From NCBI GenBank assembly GCA_035392025.1, contig DAOPMC010000022.1, positions 1 to 16,290 on the forward strand: DNA of 16,290 bases, given 5' to 3'. This document shows, piece after piece, positions 7,009-15,022 of the stretch. This DNA comes from DAOPMC01 sp035392025 (lineage in GTDB: Bacteria; Bacillota_I; Bacilli_A; RF39; UBA660). A program made the position numbers and the translations under genes. Position 1 is the first letter of the stretch. Each line of letters begins with the position of its first letter. The notes under the pieces were generated by a model that made no database searches, had not been told where the DNA came from, and worked only from the letters and a program-made list of their open reading frames with translations.

Positions 7009-7890
7009 ATGAATAATATTGATGAAATAGTATCAAAACAAACAAATAATAGAACATTCGATAAAAATGCTTGGAAAGAGAAAAAAGCAAAAGAACGAAA
7101 TGAAGCGTATGAGTTAATAGAACAAACATCAAAAGAAATAGTACAAGATTCAAATAAGTTTAAATCATATATAGATATTCAAAGTAGATTTGACAAATAT
7201 TCAGTAGGTAATGCACTATTAATTGTTGCTCAAAAACCAAATGCTATTCTTATTAAAGATTTTGAAAATTGGAAAAAAGAACAAGGAGATAGTTTTAGAA
7301 TTAATAGCAAAGAAAAAGGAATTATTATACTAGAACCAGGAGAATCTTATACAAAAGAAGATGGTACTCAAGTACAGTCTTTTAATACCAAAAGTGTATT
7401 TGATATATCTCAAACTAATGTTAAAGAAAATAATAAAGTAAATAATTATGATGAAACAATTCTTTTAAGAGCATTACTAAAAGATAGTCCTGTTGATATG
7501 AAAGTTGTTGATAGTTTAGATAATGGTAAACTTGCTGACTGGAACAAAACAGATAACGTAATTTATATTTGTAGAGATTACGACACTACAAGTTTATTTA
7601 ATTCAATTTCAAAAGAATTGGCAAAAACTTATTTTAATGAAAGCAATAGTATTGAACTAAATGAGTTTAAAGCAAACTGTGTATCATATATGATGGGCAA
7701 AAAATATGGAATAAATGTTGATTCAATAAATATTGGAGAAGTTCCTAACGTATTAAAAGAAAAAGATTCAAGAGGAATAAGAAATGAATTATCTTCTATG
7801 AGAGATACAATTGAGGAAATGAATAATAGAATGTCATTATATTTTGAATCAATAAGTAAAACACAAAAGAATAAGGATATGGAAAGATAG
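7009..7890 (+). CDS. ArdC N-terminal-like protein with degenerate peptidase region
   Basis: This 293-aa protein resembles LtrC/ArdC-like proteins found between pcfB and virD4 in Tn1549-like elements. Residues 35-135 look like the ArdC N-terminal single-strand-DNA-binding domain: SRFDKYSVGNALLIVAQKPNA, then a tryptophan-containing FENWKKEQG and KEKGIIILEPGE. Residues 145-245 resemble an ImmA/IrrE or ArdC zinc-peptidase region, but the expected HExxH is KELAK (202-206), so both His ligands are absent, while the downstream helix ELNEFKANCVSYMMGKKYGI keeps the Glu position and shape. It is probably a catalytically dead structural or binding protein. A known relative, ArdC, protects incoming single strands from restriction, which is a possible role. 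AAAGAGG precedes the ATG. Function remains inferred. Confidence 0.7.
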   Translation: MNNIDEIVSKQTNNRTFDKNAWKEKKAKERNEAYELIEQTSKEIVQDSNKFKSYIDIQSRFDKYSVGNALLIVAQKPNAILIKDFENWKKEQGDSFRINSKEKGIIILEPGESYTKEDGTQVQSFNTKSVFDISQTNVKENNKVNNYDETILLRALLKDSPVDMKVVDSLDNGKLADWNKTDNVIYICRDYDTTSLFNSISKELAKTYFNESNSIELNEFKANCVSYMMGKKYGINVDSINIGEVPNVLKEKDSRGIRNELSSMRDTIEEMNNRMSLYFESISKTQKNKDMER

Positions 7891-7899
7891 GAGGATACT

Positions 7900-8115
7900 A
7901 TGGAAGATACAAAGATATTAGAGTTAGACAAATATGAATATGGTATTGTTGTAAATGCTTTAAATCAATTAAGAAATAATCTAATTAAAGAAGAAGAATC
8001 AACAGATGTAATTAATGAACTTCTTTTAAAAGTAATTGACGCCCCAGATAAAAGTCAAAAAAAAAAGAGAATTTTCGCAAAGACTTTGACGAGAGATAAT
8101 GAAAGAAGATTCTAA
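7900..8115 (+). CDS. Small conserved conjugative-element protein of unknown function
   Basis: The protein has 71 aa with a good AGGAGG site 8 bases before the ATG. The N-terminal half (ILELDKYEYGIVVNALNQLRNNLI) recalls small proteins encoded just before virD4 in Tn1549-like elements, as does the VIDAPDK motif; I know no function for them. The second half is basic (KKKRIFAKTLTRDNERRF). A run of ten A at 8057-8066 encodes the lysines. Its last 17 bases overlap the start of virD4, so translation is probably coupled. It could be a regulator or assembly factor of the coupling protein, but nothing in the sequence proves that. Confidence 0.7.
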   Translation: MEDTKILELDKYEYGIVVNALNQLRNNLIKEEESTDVINELLLKVIDAPDKSQKKKRIFAKTLTRDNERRF

Positions 8116-9919
8116 AAGAACAGATATTTTGTTATGTATTTTTGGAATCATTCCAACGATATGGTTAGCACTATTAATAGCACCAGATATAAGTGGAGGA
8201 TTGTTAGAAATAGTAAAGCATTTTCCAGAAAGATTAAATAATCCAATAAATATAGAATTATGTCAGGATAGCGTAAAAACTATCCTCTTTTTTATTGGAA
8301 TTTATGCAATGGGAATAGGAATATATTTTTCAACAAAAAAGAATTATCGTAGGCATGAAGAACACGGTTCTGCAAAATGGGGTAATGCAAAACAAGTGAA
8401 TAAAAAATATGAACAGAAACCTCAAAATAATAATAAATTATTGACTCAGAATGTTGCACTTGGATTAGATGGAAGAAAGCACAGAAGAAACCTAAATGTT
8501 TTAGTATGTGGAGGAAGTGGTGCAGGTAAAACAAGATTTTATTGTAAGCCTAATATTATGCAATGTAATACTTCATTTGTAATATTAGACCCCAAAGGAG
8601 AAATCGTTAGAGATTTAGGACATTTACTTGAGAAGAAAGGCTATGAGGTAAGAGTGTTAGACTTAATTAATATGGAAAGAAGTCATTGTTATAATCCATT
8701 TGTATATTTAGATACGGACAATGATGTACAAAAACTTGTGACTAATTTATTTAAGTCAACTACACCAAAAGGTTCTCAATCTAACGATCCGTTTTGGGAT
8801 ACGGCTGCTTCAATGTTATTACTTGCATTAGTATTTTATTTAAAATATGAAGCACCAGAAGACGAGCAAAACTTTCCAATGGTTATGGAGATGTTAAGAG
8901 CAGGAGAAGTACACGAAGATGATGATAACTATTTAAGTCCACTTGATGTTTTATTTAACCGACTAGAAGAAAAAGATTCAGAACATATAGCACTTAAATA
9001 TTATAGAGATTATCATAGTGGTTCTGCTAAAACATTAAAATCTATTCAAATAACTTTAGCAGCAAGGTTAGAAAAATTCAATCTTGAAAGTTTATCATCC
9101 TTAACTATAACTGATGAGTTAGACTTATCTACAATTGGAGAAAAGAAAGTAGCATTATTTGCATTAATACCAGATAATGATACTTCTTTTAACTTTATAG
9201 TTAGTATTTTATATACTCAACTATTTCAAAAACTTTTCTATGTGGCAGACCATAAGTATGGTGGTAGATTACCTGTTCACGTTCATTTTGTTATGGATGA
9301 ATTTGCAAATGTAAGTTTACCAGATGATTTTGACAAAATACTTTCAGTTATGCGTTCAAGAGAAGTGTCAGTATCAATCATATTACAAAATTTAGCACAA
9401 TTAAAAGCATTGTTTGAAAAGCAATGGGAATCAATAGTAGGAAATTGTGATGAATTTTTATATCTTGGTGGAAATGAGCAGTCTACTCATAAGTATGTAA
9501 GTGAATTATTAGGAAAAGAAACTATTGATACAAATACTTATGGTAAAAGTTCAGGTAGAAGCGGGAACTATTCTACAAATTACCAGATAAGTGGTAGAGA
9601 ACTTATGACACCAGATGAAGTTAGATTGTTAGATAACAAATATGCATTATTATTTATCAGAGGAGAAAGACCTGTAATGGATTTTAAATTTGATATTTTA
9701 AAACACCCACAAGTATCTGATACTACTGATGGCAAAGAAAAACCTTATATTCACGGTGGTACAGAAAATTCAGTTGCTTCTATACAAGTTGATTTTGAAA
9801 TGGGTGTTAGTAAATCTAGTATGGAAGAAAATATAGAAAGTGATTATGAAGTAATATCTTCTGAAGAAATGGAAGATTACTTAAAAGAAATGGAGAATAG
9901 AAATGAAAAAAGAAACTAA
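8099..9919 (+). CDS. virD4: VirD4/TraG-type coupling ATPase
   Basis: Inner-membrane coupling protein that brings the relaxase-DNA complex to the secretion channel. The 606-aa protein has two N-terminal membrane segments (about 9-29 and 60-78), then the conserved HGSAKWG (89-95), Walker A GGSGAGKT (138-145), ILDPKGE strand, Walker B MDEFAN (399-404), and the SIILQNLAQL and GNCDEFLYLGG motifs of the TraG/VirD4 family. The length is normal. The C-terminal 50 residues are acidic (ESDYEVISSEEMEDYLKEME), a likely contact region for partners such as PcfB (inference). Its start overlaps the small upstream gene by 17 bases and has only a weak GAGAGA site, consistent with coupled translation. Its end overlaps the pilin gene by 17 bases. 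Confidence 0.96.
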   Translation: MKEDSKRTDILLCIFGIIPTIWLALLIAPDISGGLLEIVKHFPERLNNPINIELCQDSVKTILFFIGIYAMGIGIYFSTKKNYRRHEEHGSAKWGNAKQVNKKYEQKPQNNNKLLTQNVALGLDGRKHRRNLNVLVCGGSGAGKTRFYCKPNIMQCNTSFVILDPKGEIVRDLGHLLEKKGYEVRVLDLINMERSHCYNPFVYLDTDNDVQKLVTNLFKSTTPKGSQSNDPFWDTAASMLLLALVFYLKYEAPEDEQNFPMVMEMLRAGEVHEDDDNYLSPLDVLFNRLEEKDSEHIALKYYRDYHSGSAKTLKSIQITLAARLEKFNLESLSSLTITDELDLSTIGEKKVALFALIPDNDTSFNFIVSILYTQLFQKLFYVADHKYGGRLPVHVHFVMDEFANVSLPDDFDKILSVMRSREVSVSIILQNLAQLKALFEKQWESIVGNCDEFLYLGGNEQSTHKYVSELLGKETIDTNTYGKSSGRSGNYSTNYQISGRELMTPDEVRLLDNKYALLFIRGERPVMDFKFDILKHPQVSDTTDGKEKPYIHGGTENSVASIQVDFEMGVSKSSMEENIESDYEVISSEEMEDYLKEMENRNEKRN

Positions 9920-10238
9920 AAAAGTCCCTATGGGCAAAAAAACAAAGAAAGCATTTAAAGTGTATATTGCATTAATAATGTTATCTACACTAACTATTGG
10001 AATTGCTCCAAGTGTTATGGCGGCAGATGACCCACTAACAGTAGTAAACAATTTATCAAATTTTATATTTGGATTAATTAGAGCAATTGGAATGATTTTA
10101 TTAGGATTTGGTATTGTTCAAATTGGATTGTCATTAAAATCACACGATCCAAGTCAAAGAGCCAATGGTTTTATGACTTTAGCAGGTGGAGTAGTTATAA
10201 CATTTGCAAAAGAAATTTTAAATATGATTACAGGATAA
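9903..10238 (+). CDS. VirB2/TrbC-like pilin or channel subunit
   Basis: A 111-aa precursor with a basic N-terminus (residues 1-19), a hydrophobic segment (20-36) and a signal-peptidase I site after VMA at 38-40, leaving a mature protein of about 71 aa. The mature part has two membrane helices (about 52-76 and 89-108) split by a short polar loop with KSHDPSQRANG. This is the layout of VirB2/TrbC pilins and of the Maff2-type proteins that occupy the same operon position in Tn1549-like elements. GGAGA lies about 8 bases before the ATG at 9903; the internal ATG at 9930 has no binding site. It overlaps virD4 and lies 29 bases before the virB6-like gene. Whether it forms a filament or only lines the channel is not known for this group. 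Confidence 0.75.
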   Translation: MKKETKKVPMGKKTKKAFKVYIALIMLSTLTIGIAPSVMAADDPLTVVNNLSNFIFGLIRAIGMILLGFGIVQIGLSLKSHDPSQRANGFMTLAGGVVITFAKEILNMITG

Positions 10239-10252
10239 AAATTTAATTAAAT

Positions 10253-10262
10253 AAGGAGGTGA
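10253..10262 (+). promoter_or_regulatory. Near-perfect ribosome binding site fixing the TTG start of the VirB6-like gene
   Basis: AAGGAGGTGA, essentially complementary to the 16S 3' end, lies 8 bases (counted from GGAGG) before TTG at 10268. No ATG in frame is available nearby, so the rare start is well supported. Confidence 0.85.
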
Positions 10263-10267
10263 CTTAA

Positions 10268-11107
10268 TTGAATAGTGATAATTGGGTTGCACAGAACTTA
10301 CAAAATGCACTAAATACCTGGAATGATAAGTTAGGAGAAATTTGGAATTTAATTACTCAATCTCCTGCACAATTTAAAGGTGGAAACATTTGGAGTGTAA
10401 TTCTTAATATACACGGAGCATTACAAGCGATAGGACTAGCATTGCTAGTTCTATTTTTTGTAGTCGGTGTTGTAAAAACTTGTGGTTCATTTGTTGAAGC
10501 AAAAAAGCCAGAACACGCCCTTAAATTATTCATAAGATTTGCAATAGCAAAAGCAGTAGTAACTTATGGATTACAATTAATGTTAGCAATATTTGATATT
10601 ATTCAAGGAGTAATATCAACTATAATGACATCTGCGGGATTTGGTTCTGCTTCATCTATGACTTTACCAAACGAACTTATAAAAGCAATTGAAAGTTGTG
10701 GATTCTTTGAAAGTATTCCACTTTGGGCAGTAACTTTGATTGGAGGTCTATTTATAACGGTATTATCTTTCATTCTAATAATGACAGTATATGGAAGATT
10801 CTTTAAATTATATTTATATACTGCTATTGCACCAATACCACTTTCGACATTTGCAGGAGAACCTACTCAACAAGTTGGTAAAAGCTTCTTGAAGTCGTTT
10901 TGTTCGGTTTGTTTAGAGGGTGCAATAATTGTTCTTGCTTGTATTATATTTTCAGTATTTGCTTCTAGTCCTCCTGTTGTTGATACAAACGCAGCAGCAG
11001 TAACTCAAGTTTGGAAATATATTGGAGAATTAATATTTAATATGTTGGTATTAGTAGGAACAGTTAAAATGTCAGATAGAGTAGTTCGTGAAATGATGGG
11101 ATTATAG
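10268..11107 (+). CDS. VirB6/TrbL-like polytopic membrane channel protein
   Basis: The 279-aa protein starts at TTG, set by the strong upstream binding site. An amphipathic N-terminus is followed by about six hydrophobic segments, around 42-70, 87-115, 151-176, 179-195, 211-232 and 250-268. The stretch YGRFFKLYLYTAIAPIPLSTF with GEPTQQVGKSFLKSF is the conserved core of VirB6/TrbL proteins in FATA-type systems. It should form the inner-membrane part of the translocation channel, taking the DNA from VirD4. Its place between the pilin and PrgI/VirB4 is standard, apart from the unknown gene inserted downstream. Confidence 0.87.
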   Translation: MNSDNWVAQNLQNALNTWNDKLGEIWNLITQSPAQFKGGNIWSVILNIHGALQAIGLALLVLFFVVGVVKTCGSFVEAKKPEHALKLFIRFAIAKAVVTYGLQLMLAIFDIIQGVISTIMTSAGFGSASSMTLPNELIKAIESCGFFESIPLWAVTLIGGLFITVLSFILIMTVYGRFFKLYLYTAIAPIPLSTFAGEPTQQVGKSFLKSFCSVCLEGAIIVLACIIFSVFASSPPVVDTNAAAVTQVWKYIGELIFNMLVLVGTVKMSDRVVREMMGL

Positions 11108-11123
11108 AAAGGAAAAATTAAAT

Positions 11124-12308
11124 ATGAATGTAGAAAAATTTATAAGTGATTGTTATGAATTAATGCATGACTTAGTAGAACAACACGGAAAGTCCGTTGA
11201 AATGGTTTTAATGAATAACGAAAACGCAGATGAATCTCTTGCTTATGCTTATAGTAAGGAAGAAGATTCATTAGTAGAAATAAGACCTCATACAAAAGAA
11301 AATGAGGCAATTTGGTCAATTCCAGAATGGGACTTTAATTTTGATAATTATTTATTTGAACAACTAGAAAATAATTATGAAATTGGAATGATAACACCAG
11401 AAATGCATTATAACATTTGGAATAGTCTTAATGAGCTTTATCCAGAAGAATTAAATAATCTAGATGGAGTACAAAAGTATCTTCAATATTGTAAAGATAA
11501 TAATATTACAAAACAATATATTGAAGAACAAATGAATATGGAAGTTCCAGATGTAATGCAATATTTAGGTATGGAACCATTAGAAATGAATGATATTATT
11601 GAATACAAAGGATATGTTGCTCAAGTAGATGAAAGAAACAGTGATGAGCCAAGAGAATCTATTGTTTATATATATGAATCAAAACAAGATATGATTGATG
11701 GAAACTATATAGATCAAATATCATTAAGAAATGAAAATTTGAAAAATTATATAAAAGAATATATAGATGAAAATTTTATCAATGAAGTAATAGAAGAAAA
11801 AGAAGCACATTATATAACGTTTGTATTGGGATATGATTTATTAAGGGATATGACTCATAATTCATCATCACCAGAATGTGATATAAATTATGAATTTTGT
11901 ATGAAACTAACAGAACAATTTATGGAAAGTAGTTATTATAAAGATAATAAACATTCTATGTACGATATGTTAGAAAAATGGATTCAAGATAATAAAGTTA
12001 GTATTCAAGAGAATTATAATAATTTTATAGGTGTTGATGATAAAAAAACAAGAACTCTAGATAATGGTATTTATGTTATGAATCTTGGTTTTAGAAAAGA
12101 TCAGCCTATTGCATTAATAGAAAAGAGTATAGGAGAACAAAAACAATATATAGTTGCATTTAACTATATTGTTAAAGACAACAAAATGGAATGGGCATAT
12201 GCTTATTATTATGAAAACAATAAAGACAAAGCAATAAATGATTTTAGAAAAGCAACATCTGGAGGAGATATTGCTGATACTTTTAAAGAAAAAAATAGTG
12301 AAAGGTAG
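11124..12308 (+). CDS. Acidic 394-aa protein of unknown function in the transfer operon
   Basis: I do not recognise this protein. A GAAAGGA site lies before the ATG. It has no signal peptide or membrane segment, so it is probably cytoplasmic. Three parts can be guessed. Residues 1-150 are helical and very acidic (about 30 Asp/Glu against 8 Lys/Arg in the first 130 by hand count), with a WDFNFDNYLFEQLENNYEIG core and MHYNIWNSLNELYPEELNN. Residues 155-220 appear beta-rich, starting MNDIIEYKGYVAQVDE. Residues 308-380 form another beta-rich unit ending AYAYYYENNKDKAINDFRKA. It sits between virB6 and prgI, 16 and 9 bases from its neighbours, so it is transcribed with the transfer genes. An anti-restriction or other anti-defence role suits the charge and the context but is a guess; a regulator is equally possible. 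Confidence 0.85.
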   Translation: MNVEKFISDCYELMHDLVEQHGKSVEMVLMNNENADESLAYAYSKEEDSLVEIRPHTKENEAIWSIPEWDFNFDNYLFEQLENNYEIGMITPEMHYNIWNSLNELYPEELNNLDGVQKYLQYCKDNNITKQYIEEQMNMEVPDVMQYLGMEPLEMNDIIEYKGYVAQVDERNSDEPRESIVYIYESKQDMIDGNYIDQISLRNENLKNYIKEYIDENFINEVIEEKEAHYITFVLGYDLLRDMTHNSSSPECDINYEFCMKLTEQFMESSYYKDNKHSMYDMLEKWIQDNKVSIQENYNNFIGVDDKKTRTLDNGIYVMNLGFRKDQPIALIEKSIGEQKQYIVAFNYIVKDNKMEWAYAYYYENNKDKAINDFRKATSGGDIADTFKEKNSER

Positions 12309-12317
12309 TGTTAAAAA

Positions 12318-12674
12318 GTGGAAGTTAAAATTAATAAAGAAATAAGAGATTATACTGAATCAATATTTTTTGGACTGTCAATGCGACAGTTCATTTTTTC
12401 TATATTGGCTTGTGGTGTTGCAGTTTTATTGTATTTTGTTTTAAGACCATACTTTGGAATTGAAACATTATCATGGATGTGTATTTTAGGTGCAGCACCA
12501 TTCGCCTTATTAGGTTTTTTAAAATATAACGGTATGACGGCAGAAGAATTTGTAATGGCTTGGATTAGGTCGGAGTTTATTGTTCCAAAACATTTATTAT
12601 TTGTACCTAAAAATTACTATTATGAATTATGCAAAGATAAGATTTCTGAAATAGAGAAGGAGGGAATGAAATAA
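12318..12674 (+). CDS. PrgI-family (VirB3-like) membrane protein
   Basis: This 118-aa protein starts at GTG, with GAAAGG upstream at the end of the previous gene. It begins MEVKINKEIRDYTESIFFGLSMRQFIFS in two adjoining pieces, the PrgI-family signature, followed by two membrane helices (about 23-43 and 51-68) and a short cytoplasmic tail with MTAEEFVMAWIRSEFI and the LLFVPKNYYYE segment. PrgI proteins replace VirB3 in Gram-positive systems and partner with the VirB4 ATPase, whose gene follows after 2 bases. The length is normal. The GTG start is preferred because the protein signature begins directly at that codon. Confidence 0.9.
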   Translation: MEVKINKEIRDYTESIFFGLSMRQFIFSILACGVAVLLYFVLRPYFGIETLSWMCILGAAPFALLGFLKYNGMTAEEFVMAWIRSEFIVPKHLLFVPKNYYYELCKDKISEIEKEGMK

Positions 12675-12676
12675 AA

Positions 12677-15004
12677 ATGAAAACATTAAGAAATTTATTT
12701 AAACAAGATAAAGAAAAGTTTGAAGTGCCTAAAGGTGTTCAAGATGTAATACCAGTAACCAGAATATGGGCAGATGGTATTTTTCTTGTAGGAAAAAACA
12801 AGTATTCTAAAACTTATAGATTTACTGATATTAATTATGCAGTAGCAAGTAAAAGCGATAAAGAAGGTATGTTTCTAGAATATAGTGAATTATTAAATTC
12901 TTTTGATACAGGAGCAACTACCAAAATAACAATAATAAATAGAAGATTAAACAAAATAGATTTTGAGAAAACCATTTTACTAAAAAAAGTAAATGATGAA
13001 CTAGATGTTTATAGAGAAGAATACAATAAAATGTTATTAGACAAAGCAACTGGAGCAAATGGAATAACACAAGAAAAATATATAACTATATCAATCAATA
13101 AGAAAGATATTGAAGAAGCAAGAAATTACTTTTCTAGAGTTGGAGCAGATTTAATTAGTCATTTCTCTGCTCTGGGTTCTAAATGTATAGAATTAGAAGC
13201 AGTAGATAGATTACGACTATCTCACGATTTTTATAGAGCAGGAGAAGAAAATTATTTTGATTTTGATATGATTCAAAATATGAAAAAAGGACATAGTTTC
13301 AAAGATTTTATATGTCCTAATACTTTTGAATTTGAAAAAGATTATTTTAAAATGGGAGAAAGATATGGTAGAGTTTTGTACTTAAAAGAATACGCTAGTT
13401 ATATTAAAGATGATATGGTAGCAGAACTTACAGATATTAATAGAAATTTAATGTTAAGCATAGATGTAATACCAATTCCAATGGACGAAGCAGTTAGAGA
13501 AGTTGAAAATAGAAGATTGGGAATTGAAACTAATATAACTAATTGGCAAAGAAGACAAAATTCAAATAATAATTATAGTGCTGTTATTCCTTATGATATG
13601 GAACAACAAAGAAAAGAATCAAAAGAGTTTTTAGATGATTTAACAACTCGTGACCAAAGAATGTTTATATCTGTTTTAACACTTGTTCATACTGCTGATA
13701 CAAAAGAAGAACTAAATAATGATACAGAGTCATTATTAACAACAGCAAGGAAACATTTATGTCAGTCAGCAATATTAAAATATCAACAACAAGATGGATT
13801 GAATACAGTAATGCCTTATGGTGTACGAAAGATAAATTCATTAAGAACTTTAACAACTGAATCATTAGCAGTATTTATGCCGTTCCGTGTGCAAGAAATT
13901 AATCACGAGAACGGTATTTATTATGGGCAAAATGTTATAAGTAAAAATATGATTATTGCAGATAGAAGACAACTTTTAAATGGTAATTCATTTATATTAG
14001 GAGTATCTGGTAGTGGTAAATCTTTTACAGGTAAAAATGAAATTGTATCAATAATTTTGCGAGATCCAAATGCTGATGTAATTATAATAGATCCAGAAAG
14101 AGAATACACACCCCTTGTAAATGCTATGAAAGGCGAAGTAATTCACATATCGGCAACAAGTGATAATCATATTAATGCTATGGATATGAATAGTGAATAT
14201 GGAGATGGTGCAAATCCAATTATATTAAAATCAGAGTTTATTTTATCATTATGTGAACAATTAATTGGTGGGAATAATCTAGGACCTAAACAGAAATCTA
14301 TCATAGATAGATGTACTGCACAGGTATACCGATACTTTCAACAAGGTAATTATTTGGGAACTCCACCAACATTACAAGATTTTAGAGAAGAATTAATTAA
14401 ACAAACGGAGCCAGAAGCAAAAGAAATAGCACTCGCTATCGAATTATTCACTGATGGTTCTTTAAATACTTTTGCTAAAAATACTAATGTTGATACTAAT
14501 AATCGTTTAATATGTTATGACATTTTAGATTTAGGAAAACAATTATTACCGATTGGTATGCTAGTAGTTCTTGATAATATTTTAAATAGAATTACAACTA
14601 ATAGGTCAAAAGGAAGAAATACTTATATTTTTATTGACGAGATATATTTATTATTTCAGCACGAATATTCAGCAAACTTTTTATTTACTTTATGGAAAAG
14701 GGTAAGAAAATATGGAGCATACGCAACAGGTATTACACAGAATGTTGATGATTTATTACAAAGTCATACTGCAAGAACTATGCTTGCTAACAGTGAATTT
14801 ATTGTAATGTTGAACCAAGCAAGTACAGATAGATTAGAACTTGCAAAGCTATTAAGTATATCTGATTTACAAATGAACTATATAACTAATGTTGGAGCAG
14901 GACAAGGATTAGTTAAAGTTGGAAGTTCGTTGATACCGTTTATTAATAAGTTTCCTAGAAATACTAAACTATACAAATTAATGACTACAAAACCTGGAGA
15001 ATAA
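12677..15004 (+). CDS. virB4: VirB4/TraE-type conjugation ATPase
   Basis: The 775-aa ATPase energises assembly and transport in the secretion channel. The N-terminal 400 residues are the VirB4 N-domain with the IWADGIFLVGKNKYSKTYRFTDINY opening. The ATPase domain has Walker A GVSGSGKS (442-449), an IIDPEREY strand, Walker B IFIDEIYLL with D654 and E655, and the TGITQNVDDLL and NSEFIVMLNQ motifs near the C-terminus typical of Tn1549-like VirB4. All key residues are present and the length is normal. AAGGAGG lies upstream within the end of prgI. It follows PrgI by 2 bases, and the wall peptidase begins 18 bases downstream. Confidence 0.96.
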   Translation: MKTLRNLFKQDKEKFEVPKGVQDVIPVTRIWADGIFLVGKNKYSKTYRFTDINYAVASKSDKEGMFLEYSELLNSFDTGATTKITIINRRLNKIDFEKTILLKKVNDELDVYREEYNKMLLDKATGANGITQEKYITISINKKDIEEARNYFSRVGADLISHFSALGSKCIELEAVDRLRLSHDFYRAGEENYFDFDMIQNMKKGHSFKDFICPNTFEFEKDYFKMGERYGRVLYLKEYASYIKDDMVAELTDINRNLMLSIDVIPIPMDEAVREVENRRLGIETNITNWQRRQNSNNNYSAVIPYDMEQQRKESKEFLDDLTTRDQRMFISVLTLVHTADTKEELNNDTESLLTTARKHLCQSAILKYQQQDGLNTVMPYGVRKINSLRTLTTESLAVFMPFRVQEINHENGIYYGQNVISKNMIIADRRQLLNGNSFILGVSGSGKSFTGKNEIVSIILRDPNADVIIIDPEREYTPLVNAMKGEVIHISATSDNHINAMDMNSEYGDGANPIILKSEFILSLCEQLIGGNNLGPKQKSIIDRCTAQVYRYFQQGNYLGTPPTLQDFREELIKQTEPEAKEIALAIELFTDGSLNTFAKNTNVDTNNRLICYDILDLGKQLLPIGMLVVLDNILNRITTNRSKGRNTYIFIDEIYLLFQHEYSANFLFTLWKRVRKYGAYATGITQNVDDLLQSHTARTMLANSEFIVMLNQASTDRLELAKLLSISDLQMNYITNVGAGQGLVKVGSSLIPFINKFPRNTKLYKLMTTKPGE

Positions 15005-15008
15005 AAGT

Positions 15009-15014
15009 AGGAGG
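15009..15014 (+). promoter_or_regulatory. Ribosome binding site fixing the TTG start of the peptidase gene
   Basis: AGGAGG lies 8 bases before TTG at 15023. The nearer ATG at 15016 is only one base from the site and its frame stops at 15031, so the TTG is the start. Confidence 0.75.
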
Positions 15015-15022
15015 TATGTATT

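Noticed and set aside
8057..8066. Run of ten A as a possible slippage site fusing the 71-aa protein to VirD4
   Set aside because: The shift into the virD4 frame meets TGA at 8087-8089 before the virD4 start, so no fusion can form; the run simply encodes lysines.
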